From the NCBI RefSeq assembly GCF_020400605.1, contig NZ_JAINRD010000001.1, forward strand, positions 620,001 to 684,000: a DNA stretch of 64,000 bases. The letters are read 5' to 3'. Both the position numbers and the translations under genes were made by a program. Below are positions 51,154-58,841 of the stretch, piece by piece (the stretch's first letter is position 1; every line of letters starts with the position of its first letter). This stretch comes from Streptomyces aculeolatus (GTDB lineage: Bacteria > Actinomycetota > Actinomycetes > Streptomycetales > Streptomycetaceae). Under the pieces are notes generated by a model that saw only the letters and a list, made by a program, of their open reading frames with translations, searched no databases and had not been told where the DNA came from.

Positions 51154-52425
51154 ATGTCCGACACCCCCAGGAGCGTCGTCGTGATCGGCGCCAGCCAGAC
51201 CGCGGCCGTCGCCGCGCGCACCCTGCGCCGCCGCGGCTTCGACGGCGGCATCGTCCTCGTCGGCGACGAGCCGCACGCCCCGTACCAGCGCCCCCCGCTC
51301 AGCAAGGAGCTGCTGGAGGGCGCCGCCGACGACTCCGACGCGGCGCTGCTGACCGAGCAGTGGTGCCGTGACAACGCCGTGGAGCTGCGCCTCGGCACGC
51401 CCGCCCGGCGCATCGACACCGCCGCGGGCGCCGTGGAGCTGGCCGACGGCACGACCGTCCCCGGCGACCGGTTCCTGCTCGCCACCGGCGCGAGCGCCCG
51501 GCGGCTGCCGGGCGTCGCGGAGGACGACGAGCGGATCGTGCACCTGCGCGGGCTGGACGACGCGCTGCGGCTGCGGTCGCTGCTGCGCCCCGGCGGCCGG
51601 CTGGTGATCGTCGGCGCGGGCTTCGTCGGCTCGGAGGTCGCCTCGACGGCGCTGGCGCGCGGGGTGCGGCCGGTGGTCATCGAGCAGGCACCGGTGCCGC
51701 AGGCGCGGGTTCTGGGCGAGGAGATGGGCGCGTTCTGCGCGGACGTCCAGCGCGCCGCGGGCGTGGAACTGCACACCGGCGAGACCGTCGCGTCGGTACG
51801 GACCGGGCCGGACGGCGTCGTCGTCACGACGGAGTCGGGGCTGCGGGTCGAGGGCGACGCGGTGGTCGTCGCGGTCGGCGCGGTGCCGAACACCGCGGTG
51901 GCGCGGGCCTCGGGGATCGCGGTGGAGAACGGGGTCCTCGTCGACGAGCGCTGCCGCACCAGCGTCCCGGGCATCTTCGCCGCCGGCGACGTGGCCAACC
52001 ACCGGCATCCGGTGTACGGGCGGTGGGTGCGGGTGGAGCACTTCGACAACGCGAACAAGCAGGGGATGGTGGCGGCGAAGAACATCTTGGGCCGGCCGGC
52101 GGTGCACGGGGACCCGCACTGGTTCTGGTCGGACCAGTTCGGCCTCAACCTCCAGCACGTCGGGCACGCGCGGTCCTGGGACCGGCTGGTGGTCCGCGGC
52201 TCGGTGGCGGAGCGCGACTTCACCGCGTTCTACCTCGAAGAGGGCGTGCTGCGGGCGGCGTTCGCGGCGGAGCGCGGCGGGGACGTGATGGCGGCGAAGG
52301 AGCTGATCGCCCGGGGGGCCGCGCCGGATCCGGCGCGGCTGGCGGACGAGGACGTGGACCTGGCGGAGCTGGCCGGGCAGGCGGACGAGGCGGCGGCGGA
52401 GCCGGCGCTGGCGGGAGGAAAGTGA
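51154..52425 (+). CDS. FAD-dependent ferredoxin reductase
   Basis: A 423-residue NAD(P)H:ferredoxin reductase of the BphA4/rhodocoxin-reductase type. The NAD(P)-binding loop is intact (VGAGFVGSEVAS), FAD contacts include YQRPPLSKELL and FAAGDVANHRH, and the C-terminal domain has HFDNANKQG. The N-terminal FAD loop is unusual: GASQTAA in place of GxGxxG (second and third Gly are S14 and A17), so FAD binding may be altered but relatives with GAS are known. It starts three bases after the first Rieske stop and two bases before the second Rieske start. Confidence 0.9.
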   Translation: MSDTPRSVVVIGASQTAAVAARTLRRRGFDGGIVLVGDEPHAPYQRPPLSKELLEGAADDSDAALLTEQWCRDNAVELRLGTPARRIDTAAGAVELADGTTVPGDRFLLATGASARRLPGVAEDDERIVHLRGLDDALRLRSLLRPGGRLVIVGAGFVGSEVASTALARGVRPVVIEQAPVPQARVLGEEMGAFCADVQRAAGVELHTGETVASVRTGPDGVVVTTESGLRVEGDAVVVAVGAVPNTAVARASGIAVENGVLVDERCRTSVPGIFAAGDVANHRHPVYGRWVRVEHFDNANKQGMVAAKNILGRPAVHGDPHWFWSDQFGLNLQHVGHARSWDRLVVRGSVAERDFTAFYLEEGVLRAAFAAERGGDVMAAKELIARGAAPDPARLADEDVDLAELAGQADEAAAEPALAGGK

Positions 52426-52427
52426 CG

Positions 52428-52757
52428 ATGCCCGACACCGGGAACGCGACGTACGTGCGGGTCGCCCGCTCCGGCCAGGTCCCGGAGGGAGTGGTGCGCC
52501 GCTTCTTCGTCGGCGACAAGGAACTGGCGGTCTCCCGCTTCGAGGGCGAGGTGTACGCGAGCGCCAACTACTGCACGCACCTGGCCTGCCACCTGTCGTC
52601 CGGCAAGGTCACGGAGGACGGGCTGCTGTGCTCGTGCCACGGCAGCGTCTTCGACTTCGCGACGGGGGAGCCGCTGTCGCCCCCGGCGGTGAAGCCGATC
52701 AAGGTGTACGAGGTACGGGAGGAGGACGGGGAGATCCTGGTGGCGGGGCTGGAGTAG
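52428..52757 (+). CDS. Second Rieske [2Fe-2S] ferredoxin
   Basis: A 109-residue Rieske ferredoxin with C49/H51 and C68/H71 (CTHLACHLSSGKV...LLCSCHGS). The linker length and the FDFATGEPLSPPAVKPIKVYEV end are typical of dioxygenase ferredoxin components. GGGAGGA lies nine bases before the ATG, which begins two bases after the reductase stop. Why one HDO should have two different Rieske carriers is unclear; they may serve two steps or two redox potentials. Confidence 0.92.
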   Translation: MPDTGNATYVRVARSGQVPEGVVRRFFVGDKELAVSRFEGEVYASANYCTHLACHLSSGKVTEDGLLCSCHGSVFDFATGEPLSPPAVKPIKVYEVREEDGEILVAGLE

Positions 52758-52843
52758 GAGAAGCCGCCGGCCGCCGGGGCGCCGGCGAGGCCGTGCCGGG
52801 TGGGCGGGCCGGGTCGGCGGTGCGCGGTGCGCGGTGCGGCAGG

Positions 52844-53296
52844 TCAGCCCGCCGGGGTGCCGCGGGTCTCGGGGAAGCGGGTGACGTAGCGGCGCTGCCA
52901 GGGGGTCTCCACCGCGCGGGGGTTGTAGTGCTCCCGTACGTACGCCACCGCCCGGCCCGCCGGCACCCCGTCGAGCACCGCGAGGCACGCCAGCGCCGTC
53001 CCCGTACGGCCCACCCCGCCGCCGCACGCGACCTCCACCCGCTCCCGCTCCGCCCGCTCCCACGCCTCGCGCAGCGCGGCCTCCGCCGCCGCGCGGTCGG
53101 CCGGCAGGCGGAAGTCGGGCCAGCGGACCCAGCGGCTCTCCCACGCCGTCTCCGGCGCGGGCCGGCCCAGCAGGTACAGCCCCAGCTCGGGGTCCGCACC
53201 GGCGGGCGCCGGCTTGCGCAGCCCGCGCCCGCGCACGTACCGACCGGACGGCAGCCGCATCACTCCGGCCCCGGTGGGCTCCCACGTCTCGCTCAT
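52844..53296 (-). CDS. Protein-tyrosine/dual-specificity phosphatase-like protein
   Basis: A 150-residue phosphatase of the CX5R class. The P-loop is ACGGGVGRTG (C91, R97) and a WPD loop (W59-P60-D61) supplies the general acid. It is short and has no membrane segment or signal. It is common in Streptomyces but its targets are not known. It is monocistronic and convergent with the Rieske operon. Confidence 0.83.
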   Translation of the reverse strand: MSETWEPTGAGVMRLPSGRYVRGRGLRKPAPAGADPELGLYLLGRPAPETAWESRWVRWPDFRLPADRAAAEAALREAWERAERERVEVACGGGVGRTGTALACLAVLDGVPAGRAVAYVREHYNPRAVETPWQRRYVTRFPETRGTPAG

Positions 53297-53342
53297 ACCG
53301 CCGAGAGTAGCCGCGGGCGCCCACCGGCCGGGGGCGTACGCC

Positions 53343-55145
53343 CTACTGCCGCACGGTGATGCGCGCCGGGGACGGCGGTGCCAGCGGGGCCTCGGGCGCG
53401 CTGGCGTTCTGCAGGTACGTGACCAGGGCCGCGGTGTCCGTCACGTCGCCGCCCTGGCGGCCCGTACCGTCCTTGAACGCGGTGAACCCGTCGCCGCCCT
53501 CCGCGAGGAACTCGCTGACGGTGACCCGGTACTCCCGGTCCGCCGCCACCGGTTCGCCCGCGACCCGTACGCTCGCCGCGTCGAGCCGGGCACCGCCCGC
53601 GCGGCTCATGTCCACCGCGTACGACAGCTCCGCCGACGGCTGGAGGAACCGGGGACTCGCCTCGTTCGGGCCCTCGAAGCCGTTGCGCAGCGCCCCGACC
53701 AGCTGGTCGCCGGTGAGCGTCATCGTCACGACCGCGGACTCGAACGGCGCGACGCGGAACGCCTCCGCGTACGTCACCACCCCGTCGCCCTCGTCGCCCG
53801 ACGAGGCGTACGTGAGGTCCCCGCGGATCCCGCCCGGCTGGATGAAGCCGATCTCGGCGCCGCTGCCGCGGGTCGCCTCGGCCAGCCCGTCGGCGATCAC
53901 GCCGCCGAGCGGGCGCTCCGGCGCGGTCGAGCCGCGTCCCGGGAGGTCGGCGGTGATGTAGCCGACGGGCTTGTTCTCCAGCTCGGCGGAGCGCTCCCGC
54001 CAGGTCCCGATCAGCTTGGCCATCGCCGGGTCCTGCGGGGCGGAGGTGGGCACGGGGTGGTTGGCCGCCTCGACCGTGCCGCGGAGCACGTCGCCGGTGC
54101 GGGGGTCGAGGGCGAAGCGCACGTCGGTGTACGTACGGCCGAAGGACGCGGCCTGCGTGACCGTGCGCGGGTCGCCCGCGGGGTCGGTCACGGTGCACAC
54201 GTACGGCTCGTGCGAGTGGCCGCTGAGGACCATGTCGACGGCCGGCGTGAACGACTCGGCGAGCCTGCGGATCGGCTGCCCCAGCTTCGCGGCCGGGCCG
54301 CCCTCGTCGCAGTCCTCGTTGTACGGGATGCTCCCGCCGTGGTTGCCGCCCTCGTGGAGGACCACGGTCTGCGCGGTCACGCCCATGGCGGTCAGTTCGC
54401 GCGAGTACCGGTCGACGGCCTCGACCTCGTCGTGGAACTCCACGTCCCGGATGCGCGCGGCGGAGATCGCGTCGGGCGCGTTCTTCGTGATCAGCCCGAT
54501 GAAGCCGATGCGCTCGCCGCCGGGCAGGGTCTTGACCCAGTACGGCGGCAGCAGCGGCTCGGCGCTGCCCTTGCGGGTGACGTTGGCGGCGAGGTACGGG
54601 AAGTCCGCGCCGTCGTACGGCTCTTCGGGCACGGCGCAGCCGTCGGAGGGGTGGCAGCCGCCGCGGTCGATGCGCAGCAGTTCCTCGGGGCCCTCGTCGA
54701 ACTCGTGGTTGCCGACGGACGCGACGTCGAGGCCGAGTTCCTCCAGGGCGTCGATGGTGGGCTCGTCGTGGAAGTTGGCGGAGAGCAGCGGGCTGCCGCC
54801 GATGAGGTCGCCGGCGCCGACGGTGAGGGTGTGGGGCTGCCCCTCGCGGGCGTCCTTGAGCAGGGCCGCGAGCCCGGCGACGCCGCCGGCCTGGGTGCGC
54901 ACCACGTCGCCGGAGTCGGTGATCCGGGAGACGGAGCCGGCCGGGCCGTCGACGGGGTCGAGGTTGCCGTGCAGGTCGTTGAGGGCGAGGAGTTGGACGG
55001 GCACGGGGCCGGGTTGGGCGGCGGCCGGCCCGGTGGCCGCGGACGCGCCGGTCCAGGAGAGCAGGGAGAGCCCCAGGACCGCGGCGGCGCCGGCGGCGAG
55101 CGCCCGGCGGCGCGGGACCGCGGGGCGGGCTTTCAAGATCAACAT
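53343..55145 (-). CDS. Secreted 5'-nucleotidase/2',3'-cyclic phosphodiesterase (UshA type)
   Basis: A 600-residue extracellular metallophosphoesterase that releases phosphate and nucleosides from nucleotides. The metallophos motifs are LLALNDLHGNLDP, GDLIGGSP, GNHEFDEG and GHSHEPYV. The C-terminal nucleotidase domain has IGFIQPGGIRGDLTYASSGDEGD and FLAEGGDGFTAF. The signal peptide begins RRRALAAGAAAVLGLSLLSWTG if translation starts at ATG 55145; a start at 55223 would put 26 odd residues ahead of it. No sortase motif, so it is released or loosely bound. Probably induced on phosphate limitation, though I saw no clear PHO box. Confidence 0.9.
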   Translation of the reverse strand: MLILKARPAVPRRRALAAGAAAVLGLSLLSWTGASAATGPAAAQPGPVPVQLLALNDLHGNLDPVDGPAGSVSRITDSGDVVRTQAGGVAGLAALLKDAREGQPHTLTVGAGDLIGGSPLLSANFHDEPTIDALEELGLDVASVGNHEFDEGPEELLRIDRGGCHPSDGCAVPEEPYDGADFPYLAANVTRKGSAEPLLPPYWVKTLPGGERIGFIGLITKNAPDAISAARIRDVEFHDEVEAVDRYSRELTAMGVTAQTVVLHEGGNHGGSIPYNEDCDEGGPAAKLGQPIRRLAESFTPAVDMVLSGHSHEPYVCTVTDPAGDPRTVTQAASFGRTYTDVRFALDPRTGDVLRGTVEAANHPVPTSAPQDPAMAKLIGTWRERSAELENKPVGYITADLPGRGSTAPERPLGGVIADGLAEATRGSGAEIGFIQPGGIRGDLTYASSGDEGDGVVTYAEAFRVAPFESAVVTMTLTGDQLVGALRNGFEGPNEASPRFLQPSAELSYAVDMSRAGGARLDAASVRVAGEPVAADREYRVTVSEFLAEGGDGFTAFKDGTGRQGGDVTDTAALVTYLQNASAPEAPLAPPSPARITVRQ

Positions 55146-55290
55146 GGCGCACACCGTAGGGCGGCGCGGAGAGCCGGAGGGACCGACGGACGGGCTGCCA
55201 CCCGCGGGAGGGGCGAGCTTCACCCGTTGGGGGGGCGGGTGTTGCCGGTCCCGCCCCGCCGTGCGCCGGGGCGCCGTGCTCCCGCCGCGC

Positions 55291-55981
55291 TCAGTCCGCC
55301 GGTACGCCCACCTCCACCCCCGCCAGCCGGTCGGCGTCCGCGATCACGTCGATCTCCGTGATCAGCCCCTCCGCCACCGTGAAGCTCAGCAGCAGCCGCA
55401 GCCGCCCCAGCGGCGCCATCACGAGCCCCACCGCGCCGTCGATCAGCCCGGGGCCGGTGAACTGCGCCCGGCCGGCCGCGGCCATCGCGCCCTGCGCCAC
55501 CGGCGCCGCCCCGCGGACCTCGACCGGCTCCGGCGTGGGGATCGCCGCGCGGTCGGCCCGCAGCACCACGTCGGGGTGGAGGAGGGACACCAGTGCCTCG
55601 AAGTCCCCGCCGCGCGTCGCCGCGAGGAAGGCGGCCACGATCCGGCGCCTGCGCCGCAGGTCCTCGGCCGGGGCGGTGGCGGGCGGCGCCCCGCCCCGTA
55701 CGCGGCGGCGGGCGCGGCTGGCGAGCTGGCGGGCGGCGGCGGGGGTGCGGTCCAGCATCGGCCCGATCTCGTCGAAGGGCACCGCGAACATGTCGTGCAG
55801 TACGAACGCGAGCCGCTCCGCGGGCGCCAGCGTGTCCAGGACGACGAGCAGCGCGACGCCCACGGAGTCGGCGAGCAGCGCCTCCTCCTCGGGGTCCCGG
55901 GGCGGAGGGGCGGTGCCCGTTCCGGTGCCGGCCGCGGACACGGTCCGGTGGAAACTCCTCCGGCAACTTCTGCTCGTCCAT
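55291..55981 (-). pseudogene. sigJ: SigJ/ECF41-type sigma factor lacking region 2
   Basis: The region-4 and SnoaL-like parts of a SigJ-type ECF sigma factor are intact (DPEEEALLADSVGVALLVVLDTLAPAERLAFVLHDMFAVPFDEIGPMLDRTPAAARQLASRARRRVR, then AAFLAATRGGDFEALVSLLHPDVVLRADRAA). However, upstream of the linker the frame contains no region 2. ATG 55981 with GAGGGA upstream opens another frame (MDEQKLPEEF) that resembles the normal N-terminus. An out-of-frame deletion of about 80-100 codons explains both. The adjacent NAD(P)-binding gene is the usual ECF41 partner. A short region-4/SnoaL protein from an internal start cannot be excluded. Confidence 0.78.
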
Positions 55982-55982
55982 C

Positions 55983-56009
55983 CGTCACATCCCTCACTCG
56001 CGGGGGTCC
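55983..56009 (+). promoter_or_regulatory. Candidate ECF41-type promoter
   Basis: CGTCACA (55983-55989) followed after 15 bp by GGTC (56005-56008) is one mismatch per element from the TGTCACA/CGTC pattern described for ECF41 sigma factors. It lies 78 bases upstream of the NAD(P)-binding gene. Weak evidence. Confidence 0.25.
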
Positions 56010-56085
56010 CTGCAGTAGACCCCATCCGACCTGCGGGTTGTGATCGGGGGGCACGCGTACGACAGCGAAACCACCTGGAGTGACC

Positions 56086-56907
56086 ATGGCATCGACCATC
56101 CTGCTCACCGGCGGCACCGGCACCCTCGGCCGGCTCGTCGCACCGCTGCTGCTCGCCTCGGGCGCACGGCTGCGGGTCCTCAGCCGGCAGCCCCGGGCGG
56201 CGGGCGCCGAGGGGACGGTGACCGCCGGGGGAGCCGATGGCGTCGAGTACGTCACGGGCGACCTCGCCACCGGCGAGGGCGCGGCGGCGGCGGTCGCCGG
56301 CGCGGACGTGATCGTCCACTGCGCGGGCACCCCCAAGGGCGACGACGTGAAGACCCGCCACCTGGTCGACGCCGCGAAGGCCGCCGGCAGCCCGCACCTC
56401 GTCTACATCTCCGTCGTCGGCGCCGAGCGCACCCCGGTCTCAAGCGGCCTGGACCGCGCCATGTTCGGCTACGTGGCCGCGAAGCGCGCCTCGGAGGAGA
56501 TCATCACCGGGTCCGGGCTGCCGTGGACGACGCTGCGCGCCACCCAGTTCCACGAGCTGACGCTGACGACCGCCCGCGCGATGGCCCGCCTGCCGGTGCT
56601 CCCGGCGCCCGCCGGCTTCCGCATCCAGCCGATCGCCGCCGCGGAGGTCGCCGACCGCCTCGCGGAGCTGGCGCTCGCCGCGCCCGCGGGGCTCGTCGCG
56701 GAGATGGGCGGCCCGCGCACGTACGACATGAAGGACGTGCTCCGCGGCTACCTCGAGGCCGCGGGCCGCCGCCGCCCGGTCCTGCCGGTGCGCCTGCCGG
56801 GAAAGGCAGCCGCCGCCTTCCGCGCGGGCGCCAACCTGGCGCCGGGCCACGCGGTGGGTCACCGCACGTGGGAGGACTTCCTGGCCGGGGCGACCGCCGC
56901 CGACTGA
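56086..56907 (+). CDS. NAD(P)-binding NmrA/epimerase-like protein
   Basis: A 273-residue atypical SDR (NAD(P)H-binding, NmrA/YwnB-like) with the Rossmann motif LLTGGTGTLG at residues 5-14, CAGTPKGDD, and PWTTLRATQFHEL. Start ATG 56086 with GGAG five bases upstream. It lies divergent from the deleted SigJ gene. ECF41 sigma factors are typically adjacent to oxidoreductase/epimerase targets, so it was probably their target; it may have lost its activator. Confidence 0.85.
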   Translation: MASTILLTGGTGTLGRLVAPLLLASGARLRVLSRQPRAAGAEGTVTAGGADGVEYVTGDLATGEGAAAAVAGADVIVHCAGTPKGDDVKTRHLVDAAKAAGSPHLVYISVVGAERTPVSSGLDRAMFGYVAAKRASEEIITGSGLPWTTLRATQFHELTLTTARAMARLPVLPAPAGFRIQPIAAAEVADRLAELALAAPAGLVAEMGGPRTYDMKDVLRGYLEAAGRRRPVLPVRLPGKAAAAFRAGANLAPGHAVGHRTWEDFLAGATAAD

Positions 56908-57002
56908 CCTGGGGCGTAATGGAGGGCTTTGGTCAACTGCTGGTAATGTGCGCGCACTTGACACGCCAGACGCACCCTCTGCCCGTTCCCGGAGCCCTTG
57001 AT

Positions 57003-57803
57003 ATGACCGATCAGGACCCCGCGCACCTCCCCTTCGACGTCCGCGTCCCCAACGCCGCGCGCATGTACGACTACTACCTCGGGGGCAAGAACAACTACCA
57101 GGTCGACCGGGACGCGGCCGAGAAGATCATGGCCCTCGGCCCCAGCCGGTCCATCTGCGTCGCCAACCGGCGCTTCCTGGGCCGCGCCGTGCGGCACGCC
57201 GCGGCGCAGGGGATCCGGCAGTTCCTGGACCTGGGCACGGGGCTGCCGACCCAGGAGAACGTGCACGAGGTCGCCAAGCGGCAGGACCCGGGCGCGCGGG
57301 TCGTCTACGTCGACTACGACCCGGTGGTGCGCGCGCACGCGCAGGCGCTGCGGATGCTCGACGACACCGTCACCGTCATCGAGCAGGACGTCCGCGAGCC
57401 GGAAACGGTGCTGGGCCACGCGGACTTACGCAAGACGATCGACCTGTCCCGGCCGGTGGCGGTGCTCTTCATCGCCATCCTGCACTGCCTGACCGACGAC
57501 GAGGACCCGTGGGGCGTGGTCCGCGCCCTCACCGGCGAGCTGGCGCCGGGCAGCATGATCGCCGTCTCGCACCTCACCGACGACGCCCACCCCGAGGAGG
57601 GCGCGGCGGCGCGGAAGGTCTACGACAAGGCGACCGCACCGCTCATCCACCGCTCGCACGCCGACGTCGAGCGGTTCTTCGAGGGGTTCGAGGTGCTGGA
57701 GCCGGGAGTGACGCGGGTCAACGAGTGGCGGCCCGAGGACGACCTGGACCGGTTGCGTCCGGGCGGAGAGTGGTTCTACGTGGGAATGGGGCGGAAGAAT
57801 TGA
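57003..57803 (+). CDS. DUF574 SAM-dependent methyltransferase-like protein
   Basis: A 266-residue protein of the actinobacterial DUF574 (PF04672) group. Features: VRVPNAARMYDYYLGGKNNY near the N-terminus, the SAM site FLDLGTGLPTQENVHEVA, VVYVDYDPVVRAHA, and HLTDDAHPEE. Streptomycetes carry many copies; targets are unknown. The start is ATG 57003 with CGGAG nine bases upstream. Its stop overlaps the TTG start of the sugar-binding protein gene (TTGA), an unexpected coupling to an ABC transporter. Confidence 0.88.
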   Translation: MTDQDPAHLPFDVRVPNAARMYDYYLGGKNNYQVDRDAAEKIMALGPSRSICVANRRFLGRAVRHAAAQGIRQFLDLGTGLPTQENVHEVAKRQDPGARVVYVDYDPVVRAHAQALRMLDDTVTVIEQDVREPETVLGHADLRKTIDLSRPVAVLFIAILHCLTDDEDPWGVVRALTGELAPGSMIAVSHLTDDAHPEEGAAARKVYDKATAPLIHRSHADVERFFEGFEVLEPGVTRVNEWRPEDDLDRLRPGGEWFYVGMGRKN

Positions 57804-58825
57804 CCGGGAAGCGGGCTACGGCCGCGGCGCTGCTGTTATGCCTGGTGGCGGCGGGATGCACGGACGGGGACGACGGCGACTCCGGCAAGGGGCCGGCGGG
57901 GGACCCGGCACCCGAGGGGGTCGCGTTCTTCGGCTTCGCCAAGGCCAACTCCTTCACCGCGGCCACCTTCGAGGGCGTGGAGAAGCAGGCGCGGAAGGAA
58001 GGCACCGAGGCGGAGTTCTTCGACGCCGGGTTCAAACCGGAGCTCCAGGTGCAGCAGATGCAGGACGCGATCACGTCGGGGCGCTACGACGTCTTCGTGG
58101 TCCAGGCGGTCGACGGGGCCGCCGTGATCCCCGCGGTGCGCGGTGCGATCCGCGAGGACATCAGCGTGGTGGTCCAGTTCACCCCGGTCGGTACGGCGTA
58201 CGACACCGCGGCGCCGCAGGTCGACGGGGCGGTCTCGCTCGTGGACGTACCCGTGGAGAACGGCCGCAGGCTCGGTGAGCTGGGCGCGGGCGCGTGCGCG
58301 GCCCGGGACGAGGGCCCGTGCGAGGTGGCGTACCTGGAAGGGCTGAAGACGCTCCCGCTGGACAACGCGCGCACCGAGGCCGTCGTCGACACGCTGGCGG
58401 CCCGGTCGGGTGAGGGCGCGCCGGAGATCGAGGTCGTCGCGCGCGTCGAGGGCGGCTACACCCGGGAGTCGGGCCGCACGGCGATGCAGGACGTCCTCCA
58501 GGCGCACCCCGGCGTCGACGTGGTCATCGGCTCCTCGCAGGCGGTGCTCGGCGCGGAGGCGGCGGCCGGCGGCAAGGACATCGCGTACGTCGGCAACGGC
58601 GCCTCGCGGCAGGCGGTGGCGGCGGTCGAGGAGGGCCGCTGGTACGGCATTCCGTACCTGCCGGTGACGACGTCCGGCGCGAAGGCCGCGGAACTGGGGC
58701 TGGCGCACGCCCGGGGCGAGGACGTACCCGCGTCGACGGACATGGCGTCGCTCGCCGAGAAGGAGGGCGTGTACACCGAGAAGGAGATCACCTCCCTCGG
58801 CATCACCGGCGAGTACGACGACTGA
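57800..58825 (+). CDS. Ribose-type ABC transporter substrate-binding lipoprotein
   Basis: A 341-residue binding protein (Peripla_BP_4/RbsB family). TTG 57800 is the only start that gives the lipoprotein signal MTGKRATAAALLLCLVAAGC (lipobox VAAGC); it overlaps the methyltransferase stop. The domain resembles sugar-binding proteins (GVAFFGFAKANSFTAATFEGVEKQA; DVVIGSSQAVLGAEAA). The ligand could be a pentose, a polyol or AI-2-like molecule. It feeds the ATPase and permease encoded next. Confidence 0.88.
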   Translation: MTGKRATAAALLLCLVAAGCTDGDDGDSGKGPAGDPAPEGVAFFGFAKANSFTAATFEGVEKQARKEGTEAEFFDAGFKPELQVQQMQDAITSGRYDVFVVQAVDGAAVIPAVRGAIREDISVVVQFTPVGTAYDTAAPQVDGAVSLVDVPVENGRRLGELGAGACAARDEGPCEVAYLEGLKTLPLDNARTEAVVDTLAARSGEGAPEIEVVARVEGGYTRESGRTAMQDVLQAHPGVDVVIGSSQAVLGAEAAAGGKDIAYVGNGASRQAVAAVEEGRWYGIPYLPVTTSGAKAAELGLAHARGEDVPASTDMASLAEKEGVYTEKEITSLGITGEYDD

Positions 58826-58841
58826 CGGGCACGCAGGCGTC

